Below, piece after piece: positions 12,060 through 22,126 of a stretch of 64,000 nt of DNA; position 1 is the first letter of the stretch; each line of letters opens with the position of its first letter. This stretch comes from Trachythela sp. YZ-2020 (lineage: Eukaryota > Cnidaria > Anthozoa > Malacalcyonacea > Clavulariidae), in the NCBI GenBank assembly GCA_016169945.1, contig JADLSH010000358.1:5985001-6049000 (forward strand), read 5' to 3'. Both the position numbers and the translations under genes were made by a program. Under the pieces are notes generated by a model, which saw nothing but the letters and a program-made list of their open reading frames with translations, was not told the DNA's origin and searched no databases.

Positions 12060-12600
12060 AAAAGTCATAAGTACATGACATTAAATATGACATTTTTGTA
12101 TCACATTCTAGTTGACAAAATCCGTGATATTGTTGATAGGGAAACCTTAATCTCTATTTATAATGCCTTATGGTTCGTTCTCATTTTGATTATTGCAGTG
12201 AGGTATGGGATACCCAGGGTATTGGACTTTCAAATATACTTCAAAAACTTCAGAATAGAGCTGTGAGGATAGTGATGTGTATGAAAAATGATACTCCTGG
12301 ATTAGAAGCAATTACTGCTTTAGGATGGGAAACTCTTGAGTCTCGACGAGCCAAGTAAAAAGCAATACAAATGTATGAAGTCTTAAATGACTTGGCTCCA
12401 AACTCACTTGCCGATAAGTTTATACGTAAAAGGAATATTACAGAACATGATATCAGGGACTCTTCTACCTCTCTGCAAATACCTTTACCTAGAAGTGAAA
12501 ATCTTAAGGAAATTTTTTGTTACCATGGGGCTAAACTGTATAATTCACTACCCGGCAGATTTGCGTAATTGCGTAATCCTATAATTTAAATTTTGTAAAT
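12060..12600 (+). mobile_element. LINE reverse transcriptase C-terminal relic
   Basis: On the plus strand, broken frames give RDIVDRETLISIYNAL, then VRSHFDYCSEVWDT, LQKLQNRAVRIVMCMKND and ALGWETLESRRAK, a stop, then MYEVLNDLAPNSLADKF. These are the characteristic C-terminal blocks of CR1/L2-like LINE polymerases. At least one in-frame stop and one frameshift are present, and RT catalytic motifs are absent. It lies in the intron of MYND copy A. Confidence 0.8.
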
Positions 12601-13227
12601 TAATGGACAATGTAATACAGTATTGTAAAATATTGTTATTATAGCTATAATATTAGGTGGTTAGTACTGTTGATGTAGCTTTGTAAATATGTAACTGTTG
12701 ATTATTTTTGTCAATCATTATGCAACGCACACGCTAATAGTTCACGGGCTGCTACCTACGTACCTACCTACCTACTTGTGTACCTACCTGCTTACATACC
12801 TACCTAACTAATGTTTAAACTGTGCACGAAGCCTTGTTCACACGATATTAGTGTCCAGGGTCATTTGATCGTATTTCGGAAATGGCCTATTGGCCAAGTT
12901 CCCAGCAGCTGAAAGATTATAGGAGCAAGCCAATCTTTACATGTCAGTGGAAGAAACGACCAAACGGCAGTCCCCGACATTCTCTTTCATATGGCAATAT
13001 TTATACGGTGAATATGTTCGTTATAAATTCTTCCACATAATGGCACTTTGCTTTTCAGTATTTTTGTGTCACTTAGTCTTAGAATAAAGTCAATATACCT
13101 TTGTTATTATTTTGACTCAATAAAGGCGTGATAGGAACTTGACCATAAACAATAGTTTCGACTTGCTTAATATGCAGGGAAAAGAACATCCGGTTTGATC
13201 TGGGCTCGCTCTTGTAAGGATTTATCC
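12601..13227. other. Intron sequence with a TACC microsatellite
   Basis: A degenerate (TACC)n array lies at 12752-12812 and may mark the tail of the preceding LINE. Segment 12890-12990 is homologous to 3360-3480 in copy B. No gene is supported. Confidence 0.5.
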
Positions 13228-13231
13228 TTAA

Positions 13232-13921
13232 GGAGGCTCCCTACAGTTTTAATTCTGTGTCGCGGGATTTTGTTCACGCGCGGGATATTCAACCACACCG
13301 GGACTTGACCGTGTACGCGTGGCGGGTTTTTTAAAATTGCGATTGCGAATCACGATTGCGCCAAAATTTCGTTGTCCACACGCGTTGGTATTCGAGGGCT
13401 TGTCTCGCGTGAAAAATGAAATCCTGATTTTTCTGACGTCACACACAAACTATAAATACATTTTTCTCCTGTTTCCTTCCGTAAATTTTTTTTTAAATTT
13501 GCATACGACACAGAAATCACAAAATGCATAAAATATGCGATTTAAAAAAATTCCTCGGAGCCGAATTTTTTTTATTGCAAAAAAACGTTTTTTTGAGATT
13601 TAAAAAAATTCGGCTCCGAGGAATTTTTTTAAAATCACGTATTTCAATACTTTGTACTTTAGGTGCTCGTGTGCAAAAAATAAAAAAGTTTTACCGAAGG
13701 AAAATCCAAAAAATTAAGAAAGAAGATAAAAATACGACAATCTCTAAATCGCGTTGTTACCATGGCAACGTAAATATTTAGAAACATTTTTTGTTCTTCG
13801 TAATCCGCAATATTATGGCAATCTGATGGCCAAGTCTCGTGATCATACCTTGCAAAATGAGAAAATAATGGACCTTAGAGCACATTTGCGTGCTACAGAA
13901 TTAAAACTGTAGGGAGCCTCC
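13232..13921. mobile_element. TTAA-target palindromic MITE (family copy 3), intact reference copy
   Basis: The element is 690 bp, starts GGAGGCTCCCTACAGTTTT and ends AAAACTGTAGGGAGCCTCC, flanked by TTAA (13228-13231, 13922-13925). The centre holds a strong hairpin around CCTCGGAGCCGAATTTT (13550-13625). The right half is nearly identical to 48161-48589. It contains the uninterrupted sequence GCAATCTGATGGCCAAG near 13830, which is the unoccupied form of the site that received the 8.67-kb transposon at 39487. Confidence 0.9.
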
Positions 13922-14008
13922 TTAAAACAGGAATTTTGCATAGATTTAATTGAAGAACGATTTTGGTACGTATGATTCAAGAAGACTGATTTATAACATG
14001 TAGTTGAC

Positions 14009-15963
14009 TATGGAACGCCATGTGTCCAAAAATTATTTAACGCTAATTATATCATATCATGACCAAAAATGTAATTATATACAAATAATTTATTAACGAA
14101 TATATATTATATCAAATCATGACTAACACGGCTAATTCATGATTTGATATCATGTTGATTAGCATTAGTCGTTATATCATACAATGAATTTTCGTTAAGT
14201 CATGATATGATACAATGCAATTTCGACAAAATCGTTATTTAAAATCATAAGCATTTGCGCAATTCTTATTTCATATAATGTTAAGGCGTTACACTATGAT
14301 ATCAAATAATGACTTTTCAGTTGATTCATGATTTGATATAATGAAAAAGCACTTTTTTATTATATCATATAATAAAAATGCGCCGAAAAGTCATTATTTC
14401 ATATAATGTTCATGGGAATGGTTCGAAAACTGCCAATTGGAAGGAGAAGGCGCCAAATTAAACTATAAATCTCTTCTTCGAGCGCTCTCAACGGCAAGCT
14501 TTTTACATATTTTAATACTCTTTAAATCGATTAATCATGGCGAGTGGCGAACGTGGTTGGGAAGAGGCAATAACCAGAGCTGTTCAAGGGGCAGTTAGAT
14601 CCGTAATGAATGGCAGAGGTGGTTCATCAAGCCAGTCATCGCATTCGTCGTCAAACTCGACTAGCAGTACTTCAAGCTCAAGCGTATTAAACCGATAATA
14701 TACAAATGCCAACGTTTAGAAAGAATACACACCTGGTTTGATACGTTTCGGCTTGAAGTACTTGTGCTATCCCTGGGATATCAGTTTGAGCGAAAGACCA
14801 GCAGTATATAAATATTATCTGGATAAAATTTGGCACCAAATATATGCATTTCTGTATGGCATAGAGGCAATTAAATCAGTCAAAAGTATACATTTTGACT
14901 GATATTTTGGCCAGATATTTATTAATATAAAAATAAAACAGTGTTTGAACACACGCTTGACTAGTCAAGTGAAAAATAATAGAAAACAATGCGACAAAAT
15001 AATTTTCTTGTAAAACAAAATATAAATTAGCATCTTTGTTGCATTATAAAACAATTTACAGAAGCAGATGGTATGTTTGAGAATGGGTATAAAAAGGATT
15101 CTTATCCTTGATCTTTTTATTCTCCGTTAGTTTAGCCATTTTGTATTTAAAACGATCAGATAGTCAAAAATCCCCACCCTCGGGAAGGTGCGCTGTGTCA
15201 AAAGAATACAAATGTCCCCTACACGGGCATTAATTTGTTGTCAATTGCCCGTGCAGTATGCCCGCACTCCCCCCCGTTGGGGGAAGACATTGATAGGTGT
15301 ATAACTGCCCCTTGAACAGCTCTGGTTATTGCCTCTTCCCAACCACGTTCGCCACTCGCCATGATTAATCGATTTAAAGAGTATTAAAATATGTAAAAAG
15401 CTTGCCGTTGAGAGCGCTCGAAGAAGAGATTTATAGTTTAATTTGGCGGGTTTCGAATCATTCCCATGAACCGGAAGTTTATGACCGCAAGCTCATACGC
15501 ACGACGTAATAATTGATTTTTGGACAGTTTTGAATTTTTGGACAGATGGCGCACCGCGCAATTGCATTATATGAAATAATGACTTTTCGGCGCATTTTTA
15601 TTATATGATATAATAAAAAAGTGCTTTTTCATTATATCAAATCATGAATCAACTGAAAAGTCATTATTTGATATCAATGTAACGCCTTAACATTATATGA
15701 AATAAGGAATTGCGCAAATGCTTATGATTTTAAATAACGATTTTGTCGAAATTGCATTGTATCATATCATGACTTAACGGAAATTCATTGTATGATATAA
15801 CGACTAATGCTAATCAACATGATATCAAATCATGAATTAGCCGTGTTAGTCATGATTTGATATAATATATATTCGTTAATAAATTATTTGTATATAATGA
15901 CATTTTTGGTCATGATATGATATAATTAACGTTAAATAATTTTTGGACACATGGCGTTCCATA
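14009..15963. mobile_element. Non-autonomous element with 0.6-kb inverted repeats and 6-bp target duplication
   Basis: The element is 1,955 bp, begins TATGGAACGCCATGTGTCC and ends with its complement. It is flanked by the perfect duplication GTTGAC (14003-14008 and 15964-15969). The inverted repeats are about 590 bp. They hold many near-repeats of a motif like ATATCAAATCATGA in both orientations, plausible transposase-binding sites. Both arms include the start of an exon (see 14537). The ends resemble those of the integrase/HECT transposon at 39487-48154 (TATGAGGCGCC, also a 6-bp duplication), so I infer a non-autonomous relative of that superfamily. The centre (14700-15300) has no ORF. Confidence 0.88.
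14537..14698 (+). pseudogene. Captured first-exon remnant inside the 14.0-kb element
   Basis: The ATG at 14537 opens a frame reading MASGERGWEEAITRAVQGAV followed by a Ser-rich run (SSSQSSHSSSNSTSS) and a stop. A short N-terminal helix followed by a Ser/Thr/Gln-rich linker resembles the start of the HECT protein at 47700 (MGDAAKNLDV...VIENG). The inverted copy in the right arm (about 15309-15364) repeats the first 18 codons or so. I infer that it is the 5' end of an accessory gene left behind by internal deletion. Confidence 0.5.
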
Positions 15964-15969
15964 GTTGAC

Positions 15970-16680
15970 ATTTATCTTACTGAGTTACGGGAAATGGCGT
16001 ATCACATTAAATTTTGCACAATGGCTCTGATTGTCTTATATTGATATTAGAATGCGAGTAATTTGTAAATTGCACAGCTGTTAAATGGCAGATTAAGTTA
16101 ATTTCGGATTAAGTTATTTTGAGGATTTCTTTGGGAGAAATAAGGAATCTCAGAGCTCGTACCATGGAATTCTAGAATTTGACTATCGTACATATATCCT
16201 ACAATGCCACACAATATATACTTTAGCCTGTAAAATAGGTATAAATAATGTATATGTAACTGATTAATTACAATAACTGGCTGCCTTTTAAAACATTTAT
16301 GAGTAATCTCTGAGATGTAATTTGTATTTGTTCATACTTCTAAGCAATAATTATATCTTAAAATATTATATCTGTGTGAAATTTTGTGTTATTTATGTGG
16401 CAAAACGTTTATAGTGTCTAAATGCATTGTAAACCTCTTGAGTCAAATCGGAATCATTTTGTCCGACATTTTGAAGGGAAACAGCATGAAAAAACTTTTA
16501 CAAAACACGTATGCTGCTTCTCGCCATATTTTCACTCTATGCCCACGCATATTAATGAGATACAACCGGATGTAAACATAAAATGTAAAAGTAAGCGCGC
16601 AAAGGATTACTTCCATGATACTCACTCTTTAATAAATATATAATATGTCAGAGAAAAACAAGTCGATTCTTGCAAATATA
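15970..16680. other. Intron sequence with possible C2H2 zinc-finger relic
   Basis: Mostly AT-rich. Between 16380 and 16640 two overlapping plus-strand frames carry zinc-finger-like pieces: CYLCGKTF, then after a frame change NHFVRHFEGKQHEKTF. The pattern suggests a decayed C2H2 gene or transposon fragment. It is too short and broken to assign. Confidence 0.3.
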
Positions 16681-16781
16681 TTATAAAGAAAACGACTTGC
16701 AACAATAGACTTTAAAAACAGCTACCTGCTGCTGTTCTGCCTTGTTGTGACTGGGACTGAAATTCGGATTCAAACACATAC

Positions 16782-17401
16782 CTTTGATCAACATATAAAG
16801 AAGCAGTACAAGTCTGGCCAACACACAACTTGCTTTATCATTTAGAGTAAACGTAATCTTGTTTTCGTATGAATCTGGTAACGACGCGCACGTTAACGCC
16901 ACGTTTCGTAAATCCCCAACACCGAGAAATAGAACCTTCAATGGCAAACTGTAATTTTCTCCTTCGTTTTCGACTAAATTCAAGTAATCAAATGCCGGTA
17001 CGTTGCCCCAATAGTAATATTCGCAAGGTGGAATATTCGTTGATTGCAAAGTCAAAGACTCGGGAAAGTAATGTGCCAAAATACGTCGGGCCAGCGATTC
17101 AATCTTTTCTTTGGCTTCCAGACAATCAATCTTGTGCCTAAATTTCCCAATTGCTTTTCTGGCAGTTTGCGTCACAATAGAAGGCTTGATAGCACCCAGT
17201 GCAAGCTTTAAGATTTGGGCCACTTTTTCTACACGTCTTGCATGTCTTGAGGATCGACGCTGGAATGCATTCTGCTTCATGTCGAAAAATGTCATTTCTT
17301 TGACATTTTTTACTGCAATATTTGGCAACACCGCACAACTCGCAAATAATGCCAACACCAATCGTATTTCCACAACGCCAACACTCGGAAAATCTAGGCA
17401 T
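16782..17401 (-). CDS. Double-MYND zinc finger + DUF4470-like exon, copy A (one 4-bp frameshift)
   Basis: The start is taken at 17401, which gives MPRFSECWRCGNTIGVGI. Residues 6-45 or so form a MYND finger (CWRC...CELC...YCSKKCQ...HEAEC). A second MYND finger follows at once (CKTC...CTGC...YCDANCQ...HKIDC). After a spacer comes VLFLGVGDLRNVALTCASLP and FTLNDKASCVLARLVLLLYM, a DUF4470-like domain (also found at the start of axonemal dynein assembly factor 3). The donor ATCAAAG|GTATGT at 16782 is phase 1 and matches the exon at 12033. A 4-bp insertion (TAAA on the plus strand, about 17139-17142) breaks the frame at NWE. Without it the exon length fits the splice phase exactly, so the lesion is recent or a sequencing error. 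Confidence 0.82.
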
Positions 17402-18248
17402 TTTAGTGAGAACATAAATGTTGATACCTTCCGCTTTGATTTGGTAAGCGAAGTTACAGCGACAAAAAATCACACATTTCAAATTTCCTGGAAGAACCAT
17501 TCGTGGAATCGAACGCGATAATTTATTACGTTTATAATATAATTTATGTGGGCAATGTAGGAAGTTGCGGATTAGCAGCAAAATGCTGCACTGTATGAAG
17601 AAAACTCTAAATTTGACCTAATGATGGTTGTTTCATTTCGCGAAAGCTTATAGATGTATAGCTATCGCAGATCAATGTATGATATTTTAATATTAAATCA
17701 GTACACTTCCTCACACATGCACTTCCTCACGTGATTGACATAACAAATACGAACGTGACTAACACACTATTTTGTACTATATATACGCTGGTTTATATAT
17801 ACTGTATAATTATATAATATTTTAGTTGGTGTGTAGAACGAACGATGATTTTAAGCAACTATAAAATGATATAAGTTCTGGAAGGACTCGAAGGTAGAGA
17901 ACATGTACACTATTGCACAAGAATTTAATACCGAGTAATGCAAAACATCTTAGCGTATAGCATTCGGGTACAAGCGAAATGCGATATCCAGATTTAAGCT
18001 AGTGCCTTTGATGTATTCATTTGCTTAAGTATCAGACTTGCATAATGCCTTGTACAAAATAGATAACTGAAATTCTCACTAGATTATTGTTTGCAAGGAA
18101 AACCTCTGTCGCTAACCACTGATGGCTGGGGGTGGTGCAGATGAAAAATTTCCGAATGACATTGTTCCGAGTGTTTGTTATCAAAATCATTAGTTTACAG
18201 TTGATTACTGAACCCTTAGTTATAACATAGTTTACATATAAAAAATTA
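17402..18248. other. Upstream region of MYND copy A
   Basis: An open frame continues upstream of the chosen ATG to 17581 but has no family similarity. Segments 17820-18090 match 8593-9130 upstream of copy B. A shared promoter is therefore likely somewhere in these flanks, though no TATA box or other site can be fixed. Confidence 0.4.
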
Positions 18249-18790
18249 GTGTCAGTTACGCAGTTTCACGATATCAGTTATTTAAAATTCCACCCAAATA
18301 GAAGTGCTTACCGTAAATGCCAATCTACAACAACAACTTTGCTTGCAATAAGAGATGACATACTAAAGGCTATGAAACGGGGTGAAGTTACTATTGCTGT
18401 TGTGGCAGATTATTCAAAAGCTTTTAATACCGTGGCCTACGAGACAGTGTTATCCAAGTTACACGAGCTGGGTTTTTCAAAGTCCTCTTTAATGCGAATA
18501 GCAAGTTACTTAACAGATCGGAGACAGTATGTTCAAATTGATGATCTTTCGTCAGAACATACCGGCGTGGCAAATTTGGATTCCGTAGACGGTCGGTAGC
18601 ATCATTCTCATAATCGTAACCAGTCGACAACAACCGGCGAATGGCGGACGGGCCCGAGAGCATTGCTCGGTTGCGCACATTATTACACGTGCAAACTGTG
18701 CATATTCTGCGGCCTTTGATAACTGTTTTGATTGTTCATTTTGTCTTTTTTAAATTACTAACCGCGTTTTTCGTCGATTTTTCGATGTTG

Positions 18791-18876
18791 TCATGGCTGA
18801 GGAACAAAACAACGACACAGGCGTTTTGAAGTCGTCAAAGTACACCGGTTACCACGCGTTTTACAAGAGTGTTGCG
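18791..18876 (+). CDS. Possible small first exon in the Mutator-like element
   Basis: The frame reads MAEEQNNDTGVLKSSKYTGY then HAFYKSVA and runs into a good donor (GCG|GTGAGT, about 18876). I do not recognise the peptide. It could be the first exon of the element's zinc-finger gene on the plus strand (20060), about 1.2 kb downstream. No further exon could be placed between them. Confidence 0.35.
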
Positions 18877-19180
18877 GTGAGTATACACTTTGTTTGTTTT
18901 TACAAAATCAATACTTATAAAGTGAAGTTTGCAAATTAATATGCATCGATTCGGATAACATCTTGCTAAATTGTTTAGCCTGTTTGTTGCCGTACTTTCT
19001 ATTTAAAGACAACCTTTATAATACACATTAGCGTGTGAATGTAATATGTTCAGCGGAGAGTTGAAAATGTAGATTGTTTGCAACACATAAACAGAATGTC
19101 CTACAAAATCCGACAAGACGTTGTTTGAGCACGTTCATGCAACTCGTTTGTGTAGTTTTACCACTTTTAATTAGAGTATT

Positions 19181-19327
19181 GGCCGGTTTACACTATCAAA
19201 GTTTCTGTGATCAAAGTCTTTGATCAAATAACTTCAAATAAAAAAGGATCTTTGAAGGGTGTTTACATGTCAAATTCTTTGATCAAAGTATACTTGATCA
19301 CAGAAACGTTGATAGTGTAAACCGGCC
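19181..19327. repeat. Small palindromic MITE
   Basis: 147 bp with inverted ends GGCCGGTTTACACTATCAA and the near-complement at the right end, then paired TTTCTGTGATCAAAG blocks. No ORF. It lies inside the Mutator-like element. Confidence 0.7.
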
Positions 19328-19720
19328 TTGTAGCTTATAAAGAAAAGTTTGAGTAACCAACCATATTAATTGTACCCAGTGCATTAAATTTGGCATTTTT
19401 CTGGTATGATAGCTAAAAATGAAGATGTTCCCACCGAATTGGGCTACATGAGTAAAGTTGCTGCAACAATGAAGCCCAGCTGTGTGGCAGGTATTGGTAG
19501 TAGGTACACCTGGCATACTTAATAAGATCATTATTAACCGAACATTTAAAGGCTGGTTACATGGAATTGTTTAGCCTGATATTAGATTGAAAGTCTTTAT
19601 CATATTTCCCTAGGACAAGTAACTACTTAAAAACTTGGGAAAGATTTTACAGAAATCTGATTGTCAGAAAATTATGTGTTACAGCATATTTTCCCTCTAC
19701 AGCCCAAAGCACATACTAGC

Positions 19721-19915
19721 GACTTTAAGATATGCTAATTCTACGACGCGGACGTGACGAAAGACAGTCGCTATTCTCACAGTTCCGTCTACACGGGTAA
19801 AAACTTTGGACTCCGGTTGGTAAACAAAGTCAGAGACAAATTAAAACTGGTTTCCAAACATTAGCGACTGTTTTTTCGTCACGTCCGCGTCCTAGATTAG
19901 GCATATCTTAAAGTC
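19721..19915. repeat. Small MITE with about 50-bp inverted repeats
   Basis: Ends read GACTTTAAGATATGC and GCATATCTTAAAGTC, followed inward by paired GACGCGGACGTGACGAAA blocks and AGTCGCT. No ORF. It lies inside the Mutator-like element. Confidence 0.7.
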
Positions 19916-20059
19916 CCTATTGGTAGTAGTTACTGTATGCCAATGGTCAAATTTATTTGAAATTTTTATAAAAATTGGATATTTGCTAAACTGTGCTCAA
20001 TATTCCTTATCCCACAATGTTTCTCATAGATACATTAAACCTGAATCACCAATTATTCC

Positions 20060-20434
20060 TTTTAGTATTGGAAAAATCTTGGGCAACTTGTAAGGGAAGA
20101 CATCAATTGTGGTCTTGTTGAACATAAATGCTCAAAGTGCTCAAAGCTTTCCGGCGGGAAAAAGATTTGGCCTACCATGAGACGCAATGTGGAAACTGTG
20201 AGTGCACCTGTTGTGGAAAAATGTTTCCCTGTGGTGAAGCTCTTAAAAGACATTTGCGGTGCCACAATTCCGAGCTTAATAAGTGAGATATGTAAAAAAA
20301 ACTTTGTCACAAAACAGTCCTTAAGACGACATGAAATTACACATAATAAGATTAAACAATTTTCCTGTGGAAGATGTGATTCTACGTTCACACTTTTGTC
20401 TAATTTACATAGACATGAGAAAAAGTGTCACTAA
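20060..20434 (+). pseudogene. C2H2 zinc-finger exon relic in the Mutator-like element
   Basis: Three frames together show four finger-like units. The first is HKCSKCSKAF-type with DLAYHETQC, and needs one missing base near 20135. The second is CTCCGKMFPCGEALKRHLRC. The third is CKKNFVTKQSLRRHEITH. The fourth is CGRCDSTFTLLSNLHRHEKK, ending in CH and a stop. A stop after HNSELNK and the frame change leave only the last two fingers in one frame (20177-20434). C2H2 fingers in such elements may bind the transposon ends or be cargo. This copy is broken. Confidence 0.65.
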
Positions 20435-20514
20435 GTGTATTATTATTGCTGGAAATAAGACTCTGGCCTCGAATTAGATAAAAGATCACTCGGGACAAGT
20501 GTGCAGCAAAGTAT

Positions 20515-20846
20515 TGAAAATTTTTACTTAAGTAAAAGTAAAAAGTAACTGCTCAATTTATACTTAAGTAGAAGTAAAAGTATTGCCTGAAAAATTTACT
20601 TAAGTAAAAGTATGGCCTGAAAAAAATTTAATTAAGTGAAAGTAAAAGTATGCCCTGAAAATTTTACATAAGTAAAAGTATGGCTTGAGAATTTTACTTG
20701 AGTAAAGGTATTGAAATGTTTTTACTTAAAAGGATATGGCAATAAAAATTTAGTTTGTCTCATTTTAAAGAACTTTTAAAATTATATATAAATCTCCCTT
20801 ACCGATTTTTCGTATCTTTCTTAGTTCTTGAGATATTTTGACAGAA
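20515..20846. repeat. TTAAGTAAAAGTA repeat array and dispersed repeat
   Basis: At 20515-20740 a unit like ACTTAAGTAAAAGTATGGCC recurs about six times with TGAAAATTTT spacers. From 20716 to 20846 follows a segment found inverted at 6889-7022. A looser inverted pair flanks 21010-21180 (CCTTGCCCCTCGATGGG with its near-complement). Non-coding. Confidence 0.6.
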
Positions 20847-21439
20847 ATAATCATAAATCAGCGAGATGTCCGTTACTTGCTTCGTTACTGGCGAACATTG
20901 CTCGGGAGTCGGGACCAAAGGCCCCTCGTGACTTTTATTTAATTATCGGCACTCTATATCCCATAGAGAACACGTGGCCATGCTCTAACCCTTACATAAC
21001 TGTAACGTGGCATCCTTGCCCCTCGATGGGTAAACTAATCATTAGGAAAAACTTCAAGTTATCACTGATTAACCATGCATTAAGGCACAATGTGCCCTGG
21101 TGCGCCCTACTTTGTTATTTTACTCTGTCTAATGCCAGACGATTTTACTTATCAAGGGGAGACCCTTGCACCTTAATGGGTTAATGTTATAAAATGTATG
21201 CACGTTTAATGATGACTTCAAGTTAAGCCTTTTCTAAATGTTCATTGCTTTGTATTATTAATTATTAAAGAATAGTTTGAAGCTTTTTACATGTAGTGTG
21301 TTAATACTGAGATTACTAGTCGGTACTAGCAACTGCTTCATAACAACGAGTTTTTGTAGCCATAGTTCTACCAAAGAACTAGAATGCGATGTCAAAATAT
21401 AAAGAGACAATACAAACCATTTTTCCTACGTTATTTGTA

Positions 21440-21602
21440 TAGGAAATAGCACGGTTCGAGAAGTATTAATGAAAAATTGCACGCGTGTTTGGCGAAATAT
21501 TCGTAATACCGCGAGTGCGAAGCACGAGCGGTATTACGAATATTTCGCCAAACACAAGTGTAATTTTTCATTAATACTTCGAGAACAAGTGCTATTTCGT
21601 AT
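21440..21602. repeat. Hairpin MITE
   Basis: A near-perfect palindrome of about 160 bp: GAAATAGCACGGTTCGAG...TTCGTAATACCGCGAG faces CGGTATTACGAATATTTCGC...CGAGAACAAGTGCTATTTC. A second short palindrome (GGTATTTGGGA...CCACATGTGG...TCCCAAATACC) follows at 21679-21726. No ORF. Confidence 0.75.
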
Positions 21603-21989
21603 TAATATTATTATTAACAATTTTAAATTGCTCAATTTTTACTCAATTTTCAAATTGACGTTGCTCAATTTTTACTAGGGGTATTTGGGAGAAAATACCA
21701 CATGTGGTATTTTGTCCCAAATACCCATAGTAAAAAGAATTAAGAGAAAATTTTGATGTTCTTAGCCAATCAGAAACGAGGAAAATTGTTAATAATGATA
21801 TTAGCAACAAAATACCCGTTTTCATGTAACTTGGCAAAAAATTAAACTTTCGTCTGACAAACGATATTATAAAATTTCCCATATATTTTCAAAACCCTAT
21901 AGATTTACCCAGATAAATTTCGGACCTCATGTTGGTGTCTACTTAAATTAAGAGGGGTGTGAGAGCTAGATTAATAATATAAAAATCCA

Positions 21990-22126
21990 TACCTATTGTA
22001 TATTCTTTTCATCAGTGGTGTGATCAATGTAAGGATGAATGGCTGATTAATTTCTTCGTCGAATTCTTGAAGAAGAATGTTGTAAGCACCTTCCTTCTCT
22101 TTCAAAGAAGCGATTTCTTCTCTAAC
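21990..22126 (-). CDS. Transposase-like exon of the Mutator-like element
   Basis: A minus-strand exon-like frame reads EEIASLKEKEGAYNILLQEF then INQPFILTLITPLMKRIYN, with an AG acceptor just upstream (about 22126) and a GTATGG donor (about 21990). PFIL..ITPLMKR followed by an intron resembles, from memory, the start of the DDE region in MULE-like transposases common in corals. Other possible minus-strand exons lie at about 22640-22690 (CNVKTKLHKKC before GTGAGT) and 22790-22860 (FNAYFSQLPIRVLPTCGKC before GTATGT). The rest of the DDE core was not found. Confidence 0.4.
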
